The notes: generated from the letters alone by a model not told the origin. A DNA stretch of 17,821 nt from Pseudomonadota bacterium (GCA_023390415.1 JAEWCW010000217.1:1-17821), one strand, 5' to 3'. Counted from the first letter of the stretch, positions 1 to 6,888 are shown. A program made the numbers and translations.

Positions 1-945
1 ATCAGCCGCAACGCGGGCACCTCGATCAGCTACGCGCCGACCTTCGGCTACGATATCTGCGCGCGCCGCGTGTCGAGCCAGACCAACGTCGCCGAGCGCT
101 TCGACCTGTCGCGCTGGCGTCTTGCCGGCAACGGCGCCGACATGATCCGCCCGGACGTGATGCAGGCCTTCGTCGATGCCTTCGCGCCGGCCGGCTACGA
201 TTCCAGCGCCTTCTGCCCCTCCTACGGCCTCGCCGAGGCCACGCTGGCGGTGACGATCATGCCGCCGGGCGAAGGCATCGTTGTCGAGTTGGTTGAGGAG
301 ACCCTCCTCGCCGGCGGCAATCCGGGCGAGCGCGACCGGCCGCAGCGTTTCCGCTCGATCGTCAATTGCGGCAAGCCGGTGCGCGAGATGGAGGTCGCGA
401 TCCGCGGCGATTCAGGCGAGCCGCTCGGCGAGCGCGAGATCGGCAAGGTCGTCTGCCGCGGCCCCTCGGTGATGGTCGGCTATTTCCGCGACGAGGCGGC
501 GACGGAGGCCTGCCTCGACGCCGACGGCTGGCTCGATACCGGCGACATGGGCTACCTGTCGGACGGCTACCTCTACATTGTCGGCCGCGCCAAGGACATG
601 ATCATCATCAACGGCAAGAACCACTGGCCGCAGGACATCGAGTGGGCGGTTGAGCAGCTTCCGGGCTTCAAGGCCGGCGACATCGCCGCCTTCGCGATCA
701 CCACGCCCGGCGGCGAGGAGACCCCCGCGGTCCTCGTCCAGTGCCGCACTTCCGACAGCGAGGAGCGTGGCCGCCTGCGCGACGAGATCCGCGACCGGGT
801 CCGGGCGATCACCGGGATCAACTGCGTCGTCGAGCTCGTCCCGCCGCGCACCTTGCCGCGCACCAGCTCCGGCAAATTGAGCCGCGCCAAGGCCCGCAGC
901 CTCTACCTCTCCGGCGAGATCGAGACGTACGACATCGCCGCGTAG
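1..945 (+). CDS. Fatty-acyl-AMP ligase (FAAL), 5'-truncated by the window edge
   Basis: The reading frame is open from base 1 to the TAG at 943-945, so this is the C-terminal ~314 residues of a protein whose family is usually near 550-600 residues. FAALs activate a fatty acid with ATP to an acyl-adenylate and pass it to an acyl carrier protein or a polyketide/peptide synthase instead of to CoA. Seen: an opening APTFGYDIC segment followed by ARR, typical of FAALs; YGLAEATLAVT at 226-258; the adenylate-binding WLDTGD hinge region (532-546) followed by GRAKDMIIINGKNHWPQDIE (583-642), where the HxPQDIE ending is a FAAL hallmark; and a C-terminal TSSGKLSR (865-888) carrying the expected catalytic lysine. 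An internal GTG at 70 is not the true start, because the frame and homology extend upstream. The partner carrier protein is outside the window. An ordinary acyl-CoA synthetase is less likely given the PQDIE motif. Confidence 0.88.
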   Translation: MSRNAGTSISYAPTFGYDICARRVSSQTNVAERFDLSRWRLAGNGADMIRPDVMQAFVDAFAPAGYDSSAFCPSYGLAEATLAVTIMPPGEGIVVELVEETLLAGGNPGERDRPQRFRSIVNCGKPVREMEVAIRGDSGEPLGEREIGKVVCRGPSVMVGYFRDEAATEACLDADGWLDTGDMGYLSDGYLYIVGRAKDMIIINGKNHWPQDIEWAVEQLPGFKAGDIAAFAITTPGGEETPAVLVQCRTSDSEERGRLRDEIRDRVRAITGINCVVELVPPRTLPRTSSGKLSRAKARSLYLSGEIETYDIAA

Positions 946-994
946 CGGCAACACGATCATCTCGCCTCGGCGAACACGCGCGAGAACCGCGGCA

Positions 995-1100
995 TCTTCG
1001 CGCCCTTCGCGTCTTCGCGTGCCAAAATTCCCACGCCCCCACGCGCTCGGGCGCCCGATGGTTTCACGCGAAGACGCGAAGGGCCGCGAAGGCGCGAAGA
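995..1100. repeat. Long imperfect inverted repeat (REP-like)
   Basis: The 20 bases at 1002-1021 are the exact reverse complement of 1065-1084. An outer arm, TCTTCGCG at 995-1002, again pairs with CGCGAAGA at 1093-1100 across a bulge, around a ~43-base loop. The arms are built from reiterated TTCGCG/CGCGAA units. It sits between the FAAL gene and tRNA-Trp, contains no convincing gene, and may act as the FAAL transcript's 3' stem although no T-run follows. From memory, similar motifs are scattered in sphingomonad genomes; this was not checked. Confidence 0.7.
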
Positions 1101-1131
1101 GGAAGGGGATGGGCCCCCGGCCCTAGGCCCC

Positions 1132-1160
1132 TTGCGCGCTCGGGGCGTCCCGGCTAATCG
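1132..1160 (+). promoter_or_regulatory. Candidate sigma-70 promoter for tRNA-Trp
   Basis: TTGCGC (1132-1137), a 17-base spacer, then TAATCG (1155-1160) lie about 15 bases before the mature tRNA. The 11-base context CCCCTTGCGCG at 1128-1138 is repeated exactly at the secE promoter candidate (1269-1279), which supports both. Confidence 0.5.
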
Positions 1161-1174
1161 GCGGGTCCGGCTGC

Positions 1175-1252
1175 AGGAGTGTAGCTCAGTCCGGTTAGAG
1201 CATCGGTCTCCAAAACCGAGGGTCGTGGGTTCGAATCCCTCCACTCCTGCCA
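1175..1252 (+). tRNA. tRNA-Trp (anticodon CCA)
   Basis: A full cloverleaf folds by eye. Acceptor AGGAGTG (1175-1181) pairs with CACTCCT (1242-1248), with discriminator G and encoded CCA at 1250-1252. The D stem is GCTC/GAGC. The anticodon stem TCGGT/ACCGA encloses CTCCAAA, with anticodon CCA at 1210-1212, giving tryptophan. The T stem GTGGG/CCCTC has one T-T mismatch (1226 with 1240). A tRNA-Trp just ahead of secE-nusG is a common bacterial arrangement. Confidence 0.96.
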
Positions 1253-1272
1253 TTTCCTTTCTTATCGGCCCC

Positions 1273-1301
1273 TTGCGCGTCCCCACGCTGGGCGCTATCT
1301 C
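1273..1301 (+). promoter_or_regulatory. Candidate promoter for secE-nusG
   Basis: TTGCGC (1273-1278), a 17-base spacer and TATCTC (1296-1301) give an expected start near 1308. The same CCCCTTGCGCG context precedes the tRNA promoter. The resulting leader carries a perfect 7-bp hairpin, GACCGGA (1330-1336) with TCCGGTC (1341-1347), just before the secE ribosome-binding site. Confidence 0.45.
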
Positions 1302-1375
1302 GCTGGCTCGCATTCATCGTCAGCTGGCCGACCGGACCTCTCCGGTCCCGGGCGGCTGCCCAGAAGGACTTTCAA

Positions 1376-1579
1376 GTGGCGAGAACCAACCCCAGCGAGT
1401 TCCTGCGCCAGGTGCGCGCCGAGACCGGCAAGGTGGTCTGGCCGACTCGCCGCGAAACGCTCATGACCGGCCTGATGGTGGTGATCATGACCGCGCTCCT
1501 CGGCCTCTTCTTCTTCGGCGTCGACAGCGCGTTCAGCGCGATCGTCCAGGCGCTCCTCTCCCTGGTGGGCAGCAACTAA
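1376..1579 (+). CDS. secE: Preprotein translocase subunit SecE
   Basis: A 67-residue protein of the short single-span SecE type. SecE clamps the SecY channel in the inner membrane and is essential for Sec export. An amphipathic N-terminal part with RQVRAETGKVVWPTRRET (the conserved KVxWP signature) is followed by one hydrophobic span at about residues 31-50. The start is GTG at 1376, preceded by AGAAGGA at 1362-1368. The stop TAA at 1577-1579 overlaps the nusG ATG (TAATG), indicating translational coupling. Gene order tRNA-Trp, secE, nusG is the standard one. Confidence 0.96.
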   Translation: MARTNPSEFLRQVRAETGKVVWPTRRETLMTGLMVVIMTALLGLFFFGVDSAFSAIVQALLSLVGSN

Positions 1580-2118
1580 TGTCACGTTGGTACATCATCC
1601 ACGCTTATTCCGGCTTCGAGAACAAGGTTCGCGAGGCGATCCAGTCCGAGGCCAGCCGGCTCGGCCTCGAGCAGCTCGTCGAGGCCGTCGAGGTCCCGAC
1701 CGAGAAGGTGACCGAGGTCCGCCGCGGCAAGAAGGTGACGAGCGACCGCAAGTTCTTCCCGGGCTACGTCCTCGCCAAGCTGCGCATGACCGACGACGTC
1801 TACCACCTCGTCAAGAACACGCCCAAGGTGACCGGCTTCCTCGGTTCGTCCGGCAAGCCGCAGCCGATCTCGGACGCCGAGGCCGCGCGGATCCTCAACA
1901 CCAAGGACGAGGCCGCAGCGGCAGCGCCCAAGACCAAGATCAACGTCGATTACGAGATCGGCGACAGCGTCAAGGTCCTCGACGGTCCGTTCGCGAGCTT
2001 CAACGGCCTCGTCGAGGAGCTCGATTTCGACCGCGGCCGGGTCAAGGTCGGAGTCAGCATCTTCGGCCGCGCCACGCCCGTCGAGCTCGAGTTCGAGCAG
2101 GTCGAACGGGTCAAGTAA
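1579..2118 (+). CDS. nusG: Transcription termination/antitermination factor NusG
   Basis: A 179-residue protein, normal length. NusG binds RNA polymerase, suppresses pausing, assists Rho and links polymerase to ribosomal protein S10. The N-terminal NGN domain begins RWYIIHAYSGFENKV and includes KKVTSDRKFFPGYVL. A linker rich in alanine (AAAAAP) leads to a C-terminal KOW domain, with GDSVKVLDGPFASFNG near residues 132-147. The ATG overlaps the secE stop. In most bacteria rplK follows directly; here the next plus-strand ribosomal gene begins about 7.9 kb downstream, and a minus-strand gene ends only 10 bases after nusG. Confidence 0.97.
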   Translation: MSRWYIIHAYSGFENKVREAIQSEASRLGLEQLVEAVEVPTEKVTEVRRGKKVTSDRKFFPGYVLAKLRMTDDVYHLVKNTPKVTGFLGSSGKPQPISDAEAARILNTKDEAAAAAPKTKINVDYEIGDSVKVLDGPFASFNGLVEELDFDRGRVKVGVSIFGRATPVELEFEQVERVK

Positions 2119-2128
2119 AGCCGCTTCC

Positions 2129-2587
2129 CTAAGCCAGGATCTCCGGCTCGATCGTCGCGGCTTGCCGCCAATGCTCGCGCACCGGCTCGGGCAAGGCCGC
2201 GCAGACCTTGTCGACCAGCCCTTCCGTCAGGTGGCGCGACAGCGTCCGGAACACCGTCTCGGCGGCCTCGGCCGGCGCCATCGGCGGATCGAGGTCGACC
2301 AGCCCGATTGCGACCAAAGCGAGGAACTCGTTCCAGCTCCTCAGCGGCATCGGCACGTCGGCCGGGCGGAACTGGTCGTAATAGGCGCCGCGGACCAGCA
2401 AAGGCAGCTGCGCCGAGAGATGCGCGCCGAGCTCGATCGGCACCCGGTCGCGCACCGCCCGAAGCACCGCGCCGAGCACGTGCCAGGCCGCACGCCGGTC
2501 GCGCCCGGTCTCGCCCATGATCTCGTCGAGCATGATGTGGGTCTTCTGCAAAGTGGTGTCGAAGACGTCCAATCCGGTCGCGCTCAT
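2129..2587 (-). CDS. DUF2267 family protein
   Basis: 152 residues. It opens TGLDVFDTTLQKTHIMLDEI and continues through AWHVLGAVLRAVRDRVP, AHLSAQLPLLVRGAYYD and a second helical stretch near residues 110-135. These match my recollection of DUF2267, a small all-helical family with no established biochemical role. Family members often sit with low-oxygen or stress genes. The ATG at 2585-2587 is chosen because a strong AAGGAG lies 5-10 bases upstream on this strand and the similarity begins there; the open frame runs much further upstream (to 2923) but that part is low-complexity read-through. It converges on nusG. An FNR/FixK-type box (2636-2649) centred ~55 bases upstream of the start suggests oxygen- or nitric-oxide-responsive control. 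Confidence 0.85.
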   Translation of the reverse strand: MSATGLDVFDTTLQKTHIMLDEIMGETGRDRRAAWHVLGAVLRAVRDRVPIELGAHLSAQLPLLVRGAYYDQFRPADVPMPLRSWNEFLALVAIGLVDLDPPMAPAEAAETVFRTLSRHLTEGLVDKVCAALPEPVREHWRQAATIEPEILA

Positions 2588-2608
2588 CGCTTTTCTCCTT
2601 GCGGCGCG

Positions 2609-2649
2609 CCCTAAGGAGGCCCGCCCATCCCGGCCTTGACGAGCGTCAA
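2609..2649 (-). promoter_or_regulatory. FNR/FixK-type box and -10 candidate for the DUF2267 gene
   Basis: TTGACGAGCGTCAA (2636-2649) is a perfect inverted repeat of the form TTGAC-N4-GTCAA, the CRP/FNR-family (FixK/FNR/Dnr) operator pattern. On the minus strand a -10-like TTAGGG occupies 2614-2609, predicting a start near 2602. The box centre then falls about 40.5 bases upstream, close to the -41.5 spacing of class II FNR activation. The site also lies in the divergent gap before the zinc-ribbon gene and could affect both. Confidence 0.55.
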
Positions 2650-2734
2650 TTAAGCGGCAGCGGCAGCGCGCCGATCCGGACGCCGCGCCGCCCGGGAACC
2701 GGACCGGCTCCGCAACGTTTGCGCCGGCGGAATC

Positions 2735-2911
2735 ATGAGGATCGAGCTTGCGTGCCGACATTGCGGGTCCAACGATTTCCGCCTCGACGAGGCGGCGAAC
2801 GATAGCGCGCTCGTCGCCTGCGGCGAGTGCGGCCGCACCTTCGGCACCCTCGGCGACATCAAGGAAGACGTCGCCCGAACCGTGATGAACGCCGCCCGCA
2901 AACGCCCCTAG
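2735..2911 (+). CDS. Small zinc-ribbon protein, function unknown
   Basis: 58 residues with two knuckles, CRHC (residues 7-10) and CGEC (29-32), spaced as in a zinc ribbon, each followed by a glycine-containing turn. The short C-terminal helix is basic and has no membrane span. It begins at ATG 2735, with a weak GGCGGA upstream, and ends at TAG 2909-2911. The CxxC pairs and good codon choice argue that it is real. It may bind nucleic acid or a protein partner, but I do not recognise a specific family. It diverges from the DUF2267 gene across the FNR/FixK-type box and converges on the tandem-HTH gene. Confidence 0.68.
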   Translation: MRIELACRHCGSNDFRLDEAANDSALVACGECGRTFGTLGDIKEDVARTVMNAARKRP

Positions 2912-2941
2912 CTCACCTCCCAACCGCCAATCCCCAACCCC

Positions 2942-3934
2942 TCATTTCCCCCGCAGCTTCCGCTCCATCTCCTCGATCCTCCACCCCCCGAACAGCGCGC
3001 GCCCCTCGCGGTGCGGCGGCCGCCCGCTCGCCTTCGACCAGCCCGTGACCAGCTCGAGCGGCGGAAGCTGCGGCGGCTCCGGCTCGTCGGCATGGCGCCA
3101 GCTTCCGGTCTCCTCGAAGCGCTCGGCGCGGCGCAGCGCCTCGTCCTCGGCCTCGCGCTCCTTCTCCCAGGTCCACATCGCCGCGAGCCGTTCGCGATAG
3201 ACCTCCCACGGCTCGCCGCGCCGCCGCCTTCGGTGCGGCATGTCCCAGCCCTGGCGGACCGATTTTTCGTGGAGGAAGAGCAGCTGCAGCGCCTGGTCCG
3301 CGGTCATCGGCGGGATCGGCGGCTCCTCGCACTGGCGCCAGAGATCGTGTTCGTGGCTGCCCACCATCCCGGCCGCGAGCAAGGCGCATTCGAGCCTTTC
3401 ATAGCCCATCTTCAGCGCCAGCCGCATCTCGCGCGCGAACGCCTTGTTCTGCCGCCGCCGCCGGTAGAAGGCCGCGACCGAAGCGCCCGCCGCGGCCGCC
3501 GACAGCCGCACGTTTGCCGTCGCCGAGAGCGCCGAGAGAAACGCCTGCTCGGCAGCCCGAGTCAGCTTCCCTGGATGCGCCAGACGAAGCTGCAGCTTCC
3601 CGTTCCGCGTCCGCACCACCACCGGCTCATGCCCCCGAGTCCGCAGCGCCGGATTCTCACCACCTCCGCTCGTCCCGAGCGAAGTCGAGGGGCGTTTCCC
3701 CGGCTCAGCTTCCGGCCCCCTCTTCCCCCCAGCCAGATGAAACCGCGCATGCGCTGCAGCCACCGCCGCGTCCCAGTCCTGCGCGAAGGCGGCATTGGCC
3801 CCGCGCCGATGGTGCATGGTCGAAGGCTTCCGCCTGATCTCCCGAGCCGCCAGCCGCGCATTCCCGGTCTCGGCGAGCACATCGAGAAACGCGCGATTCT
3901 CCGCCTGCTGGGCGAGGCTGAACGGACGAGCCAT
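2942..3934 (-). CDS. Tandem helix-turn-helix protein, terminase-small-subunit-like, probably LexA-controlled
   Basis: 330 residues from ATG 3932-3934. That start is preferred over one nine codons upstream because GGGAGG lies eight bases before it. Two related helical modules are visible. Residues ~11-65 contain FLDVLAETGNARLAAREI then NAAFAQDWDAAVAAAHARF. Residues ~120-175 contain FLSALSATANVRLSAAAAG then NKAFAREMRLALKMGYERL. Such HTH-plus-helix modules resemble phage terminase small subunits, but no phage genes surround it. Residues 82-90 (PSTSLGTSG) are encoded by a dispersed-repeat-like palindrome inserted in frame. The C-terminal half is charged, with a poly-arginine run (HRRRRRG), and lacks a recognised motif. 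A GTTC-N7-GTTC box overlaps the promoter region. Function unknown: a DNA-binding role is inferred. Confidence 0.72.
   Translation of the reverse strand: MARPFSLAQQAENRAFLDVLAETGNARLAAREIRRKPSTMHHRRGANAAFAQDWDAAVAAAHARFHLAGGKRGPEAEPGKRPSTSLGTSGGGENPALRTRGHEPVVVRTRNGKLQLRLAHPGKLTRAAEQAFLSALSATANVRLSAAAAGASVAAFYRRRRQNKAFAREMRLALKMGYERLECALLAAGMVGSHEHDLWRQCEEPPIPPMTADQALQLLFLHEKSVRQGWDMPHRRRRRGEPWEVYRERLAAMWTWEKEREAEDEALRRAERFEETGSWRHADEPEPPQLPPLELVTGWSKASGRPPHREGRALFGGWRIEEMERKLRGK
3665..3693. repeat. Dispersed-repeat-like palindrome inside the tandem-HTH gene
   Basis: CGCTCG TCC CGAGCG (3667-3681) is a perfect 6-bp hairpin followed by AAGTCGAGGGGCG. From memory this resembles a short intergenic repeat common in sphingomonads (cgctcgggac / cgaagtcgagg type). 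It contributes the odd PSTSLGTSG stretch between the two HTH modules without breaking the frame. Confidence 0.55.
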
Positions 3935-3954
3935 GAGCGGAACCTCCCGCAGAT

Positions 3955-3969
3955 GTTCCACCTATGTTC
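3955..3969 (-). promoter_or_regulatory. LexA (SOS) box, alphaproteobacterial type
   Basis: GTTCCACCTATGTTC is GTTC-N7-GTTC, read as GAAC-N7-GAAC on the coding strand. This is the direct-repeat operator known for alphaproteobacterial LexA. It begins 21 bases upstream of the tandem-HTH start codon. A -35-like TTGCAA lies at 3987-3992, so bound repressor would cover the -10 region. Confidence 0.6.
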
Positions 3970-4075
3970 TCATCTGAAATCCTACATTGCAAGGGCAAGC
4001 CGCCACCGAGCAAAGCTGCCGACGCTCAGCGGCGCGCGAGCAGCGAATTGAGTCGGCGCAGCTCGGCCGGCGCGC

Positions 4076-4124
4076 CGTGCGAGTCGCACGAACGCGTCCG
4101 ACGTCACGCGCGGCTTTGCCGCGC
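4076..4124. promoter_or_regulatory. Palindromes in the 257-base gap upstream of hsdR
   Basis: CGTGCGAGTCGCACG (4076-4090) is a perfect 15-base dyad. GCGCGGC TTT GCCGCGC (4108-4124) is a perfect 7-bp hairpin. Either could be an operator or a weak terminator. No convincing promoter hexamers or protein-coding sequence were seen in 3935-4191 apart from the LexA box, so control of the restriction operon is unresolved. Confidence 0.35.
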
Positions 4125-4191
4125 CCTCTTATGTAAAGGTGACAGCCGACAGCCCCTTGATCACCCGAATGCTAGCAGGCAGGCTGTGTGA

Positions 4192-6888
4192 ATGGTCACG
4201 CCTGAAGCCCGTGCACGCGAACTAATAGACGCTCAGCTGACGGCTGCCGGGTGGCTGATCCAGGACCGCGACCAGCTCGACCGCAAGGCTAATCTTGGCG
4301 TCGTAGTGCGAGAATATCCCATGGCCAATGGTCCTGCGGACTATCTATTGCTGGTCGACGGAAAGGCCTGTGGGACGATTGAAGCGAAATATGAGGGCTT
4401 CACCCTCTCGGGCGTTGCGGACCAGGCGACCGGCTACAATGCCAATGCGCCCGCAGCGCTGGCGACATGGGGCAACCCGCTTCGCTTCGACTATGAGGCG
4501 AGCGGCTCGGAAATCCTCTTTTCCGACAGGGTGGACCCGGACCAGAGATCTCGCCCGCTGTTCCACTTTCACCGCCCGGAGACGCTCCTCGATTGGCTCA
4601 AGGCGCAATCGAGCATTCGGGCCCGCCTGCCGCAATTGCCTCCTCTCATCCGTGACGGCCTTCGAGATTGCCAGATCGAGGCGATCGAAGGGATCGAGCA
4701 TTCGCTGGCGCAAGGCCAGCCGCGTTCGCTCGTTCAGATGGCGACCGGAGCCGGCAAGACCTTCACGGCGGCCACCCTCTCCTATCGCCTGCTTGCCCAT
4801 GCCAACGCCCACCGGATCCTCTTCCTCGTCGACCGCAACAATCTCGGCCGGCAGACCCTGAAGGAATTCCAAGGCTACAGGCGGCCCGGCGCCGGTCGGC
4901 TGTTCACCGAACTCTACAACGTCCAGCGGCTCGGCCCCGCCGGGATCGACCCGGCGAACAAGGTCGTCATCTCGACGATCCAGCGGCTCTTTTCCCAACT
5001 CGTCGGAACGGAACTCAGCGAGGATGAGGAAGAAGCGAGCGAATTCGAGCGCGCCCACGTTCCCAGCCGCCCCATCGTCTACAATCCGGGTCTCCCGCCC
5101 GAGACGTTCGATTTCATCATCGTCGACGAGTGCCATCGCTCGATCTACGGCAACTGGCGGCAGGTGCTCGACTATTTCGACGCGCAGATCGTCGGCCTCA
5201 CCGCCACCCCCTCGCCCGTAACGATGGGCTTCTTCAACCAGAATATCGTCGCCGAATATCCTTACGAGAAATCCGTCGCCGAAGGCGTCAACGTACCGTT
5301 CGAAATCTATCGCATCCGCACCCAGATCGGCGAGCATGGCGGGCGGGTTGAGGCAGGCTACAGCATTCCGCGCCGCGACCGCTTCACTCGGCGTCAGCGC
5401 TACCAGACCCTCGATGACGATCTCGTCTATGCTGGGTCGGACCTCGACCGGTCGGTGCTGGTGCCGAACCAGATCAGGACTGTGCTCGAAACCTATCGCG
5501 ACACGCTCTTCACCGAGCTGTTTCCCGGGCGCACGGAGGTGCCGAAAACACTGATCTTCGCTAAGGACGATCACCATGCCGAGGAGATCGTGGGCATCGT
5601 CAAGGAGGTGTTCGGCAAGGGCAATGACTTCGCCAAGAAGATCACCTACGCCGCCACCAACCCGGAGACGATCCTCCAGCAGTTTCGCAATGACTACAAC
5701 CCGCGCATCGCCGTCACCGTCGACATGATCGCGACCGGAACCGACGTGAAGCCGATCGAGGCGCTGATCTTCATGCGGGACGTGCGCTCGGCCATCTATT
5801 TCGAGCAGATGCGCGGACGCGGCGTACGCTCGCTCAACCCCGCAGACCTGGCCAAGGTCACCCCGGATGCGCGCGCCAAGGACAGGTTCGTGCTGATTGA
5901 CGCGGTCGGAGTCACCGAGAGCGAGAAGACGATCGTCCAGCCGCTGGAGCGCAAGCGCGCCGTCTCGTTCGAGAAGCTATTGGAAAACGTCGCCTCGGGC
6001 GCCAGCGACGAGGACACGGTGTCGAGTCTCGCACACCGGCTCTCGCGGCTGGAGCACAAGCTTTCGCCGGAGGACCTGGGGAAGATTCGGGAAACAGCCG
6101 GCGGGCGATCGCTTTCCGAGTTGGCCGGAAGCCTCGTTGATGCGCTCGATCTCGACCAGATCGCCAACGCTCCGGATCCGGCCGCCGATGGGCAGAGGCT
6201 GCGCGAGGCGGCGTTGGCACCGTTCGACAGACCGGGCCTGCGCAACCTGCTGATCGAGCTGAAGCGCGCCAGCGAGCTGGTGATCGACGATCTGTCCGCA
6301 GACGTGGTCATTTCCTCTGCCTTCGATCCGGCCGCGGCGGAACGGGTGACGACGAGCTTCCGCGCCTTCATCGAGAAGAAGCAGGACGAGATCGTCGCCC
6401 TCTCCATCCTGCTCGGTCATCCGGCGGCGCAGGCGCGGCTCACCTACGAGAGTCTCCAAGACCTTCGCGACGCGATGATGCGTCCCCCATGGCTTTTGCA
6501 GCCGCTGGAGCTATGGAGCGCCTACCGCAGGCTCCAGGGGGACAAAGTGAGAGGCAATCCGGCTAAGGCGCTGACCGATATTGTGGCGCTCGTACGGTTC
6601 GCGACCGGCCGTGCTGATACGCTCGCGCCGCTGTCGAGCGACATGGCCGGCCGCTTCAACCTGTGGCTAGGGCGCGAGGAACGCCAGGGCCGTATCTACA
6701 CACAGGAGCAGCTCGCTTGGCTCGAAGCGATCCGCGACTATCTCGCCGCCAATATCGAGTTGCCGCTCCGCGACTTCGAGGAGCTGCCGCAATTCACCCG
6801 ACGGGGCGGGATTATCGCCGCGCGGCGCGCCTTTCCCGGGCGGCTCGATGCGGTGGTGGATGACCTTACGACGACGCTAGTGGCATAA
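4192..6888 (+). CDS. hsdR: Type I restriction enzyme, R (endonuclease/translocase) subunit HsdR
   Basis: 898 residues. HsdR is the ATP-driven DNA translocase and nuclease of the R2M2S complex, cutting DNA that lacks the cognate methylation. Seen: an N-terminal PD-(D/E)xK nuclease with D50, E64-A-K66 and a QxxxY element (Q78...Y82); Walker A ATGAGKT (184-190); DECH box (312-315); motif III TAT (337-339); and motif VI QMRGRG (539-544). The C-terminal ~250 residues resemble the EcoEI-type HsdR C-terminal domain that contacts the methylase core. An in-frame TGA immediately precedes the ATG, so this is the first possible start; the ribosome-binding site is weak (GGCAGG). The stop abuts the hsdS GTG. 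All catalytic motifs are intact. Confidence 0.95.
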   Translation: MVTPEARARELIDAQLTAAGWLIQDRDQLDRKANLGVVVREYPMANGPADYLLLVDGKACGTIEAKYEGFTLSGVADQATGYNANAPAALATWGNPLRFDYEASGSEILFSDRVDPDQRSRPLFHFHRPETLLDWLKAQSSIRARLPQLPPLIRDGLRDCQIEAIEGIEHSLAQGQPRSLVQMATGAGKTFTAATLSYRLLAHANAHRILFLVDRNNLGRQTLKEFQGYRRPGAGRLFTELYNVQRLGPAGIDPANKVVISTIQRLFSQLVGTELSEDEEEASEFERAHVPSRPIVYNPGLPPETFDFIIVDECHRSIYGNWRQVLDYFDAQIVGLTATPSPVTMGFFNQNIVAEYPYEKSVAEGVNVPFEIYRIRTQIGEHGGRVEAGYSIPRRDRFTRRQRYQTLDDDLVYAGSDLDRSVLVPNQIRTVLETYRDTLFTELFPGRTEVPKTLIFAKDDHHAEEIVGIVKEVFGKGNDFAKKITYAATNPETILQQFRNDYNPRIAVTVDMIATGTDVKPIEALIFMRDVRSAIYFEQMRGRGVRSLNPADLAKVTPDARAKDRFVLIDAVGVTESEKTIVQPLERKRAVSFEKLLENVASGASDEDTVSSLAHRLSRLEHKLSPEDLGKIRETAGGRSLSELAGSLVDALDLDQIANAPDPAADGQRLREAALAPFDRPGLRNLLIELKRASELVIDDLSADVVISSAFDPAAAERVTTSFRAFIEKKQDEIVALSILLGHPAAQARLTYESLQDLRDAMMRPPWLLQPLELWSAYRRLQGDKVRGNPAKALTDIVALVRFATGRADTLAPLSSDMAGRFNLWLGREERQGRIYTQEQLAWLEAIRDYLAANIELPLRDFEELPQFTRRGGIIAARRAFPGRLDAVVDDLTTTLVA

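Noticed and set aside
1132..1578. Extended open frame upstream of nusG
   Set aside because: It covers tRNA-Trp and secE out of frame; nusG starts at the ATG overlapping the secE stop.
2942..3934. Prophage remnant
   Set aside because: Only the terminase-small-subunit-like fold suggests it; no other phage gene, integrase or attachment site is visible nearby.
3964..4191. 75-residue plus-strand ORF just before hsdR
   Set aside because: No ribosome-binding site, low-complexity composition and no recognisable motif; the gap is better read as regulatory.
4345..5577. 410-residue minus-strand ORF inside hsdR
   Set aside because: Antisense shadow; hsdR has all its catalytic motifs in the plus frame.
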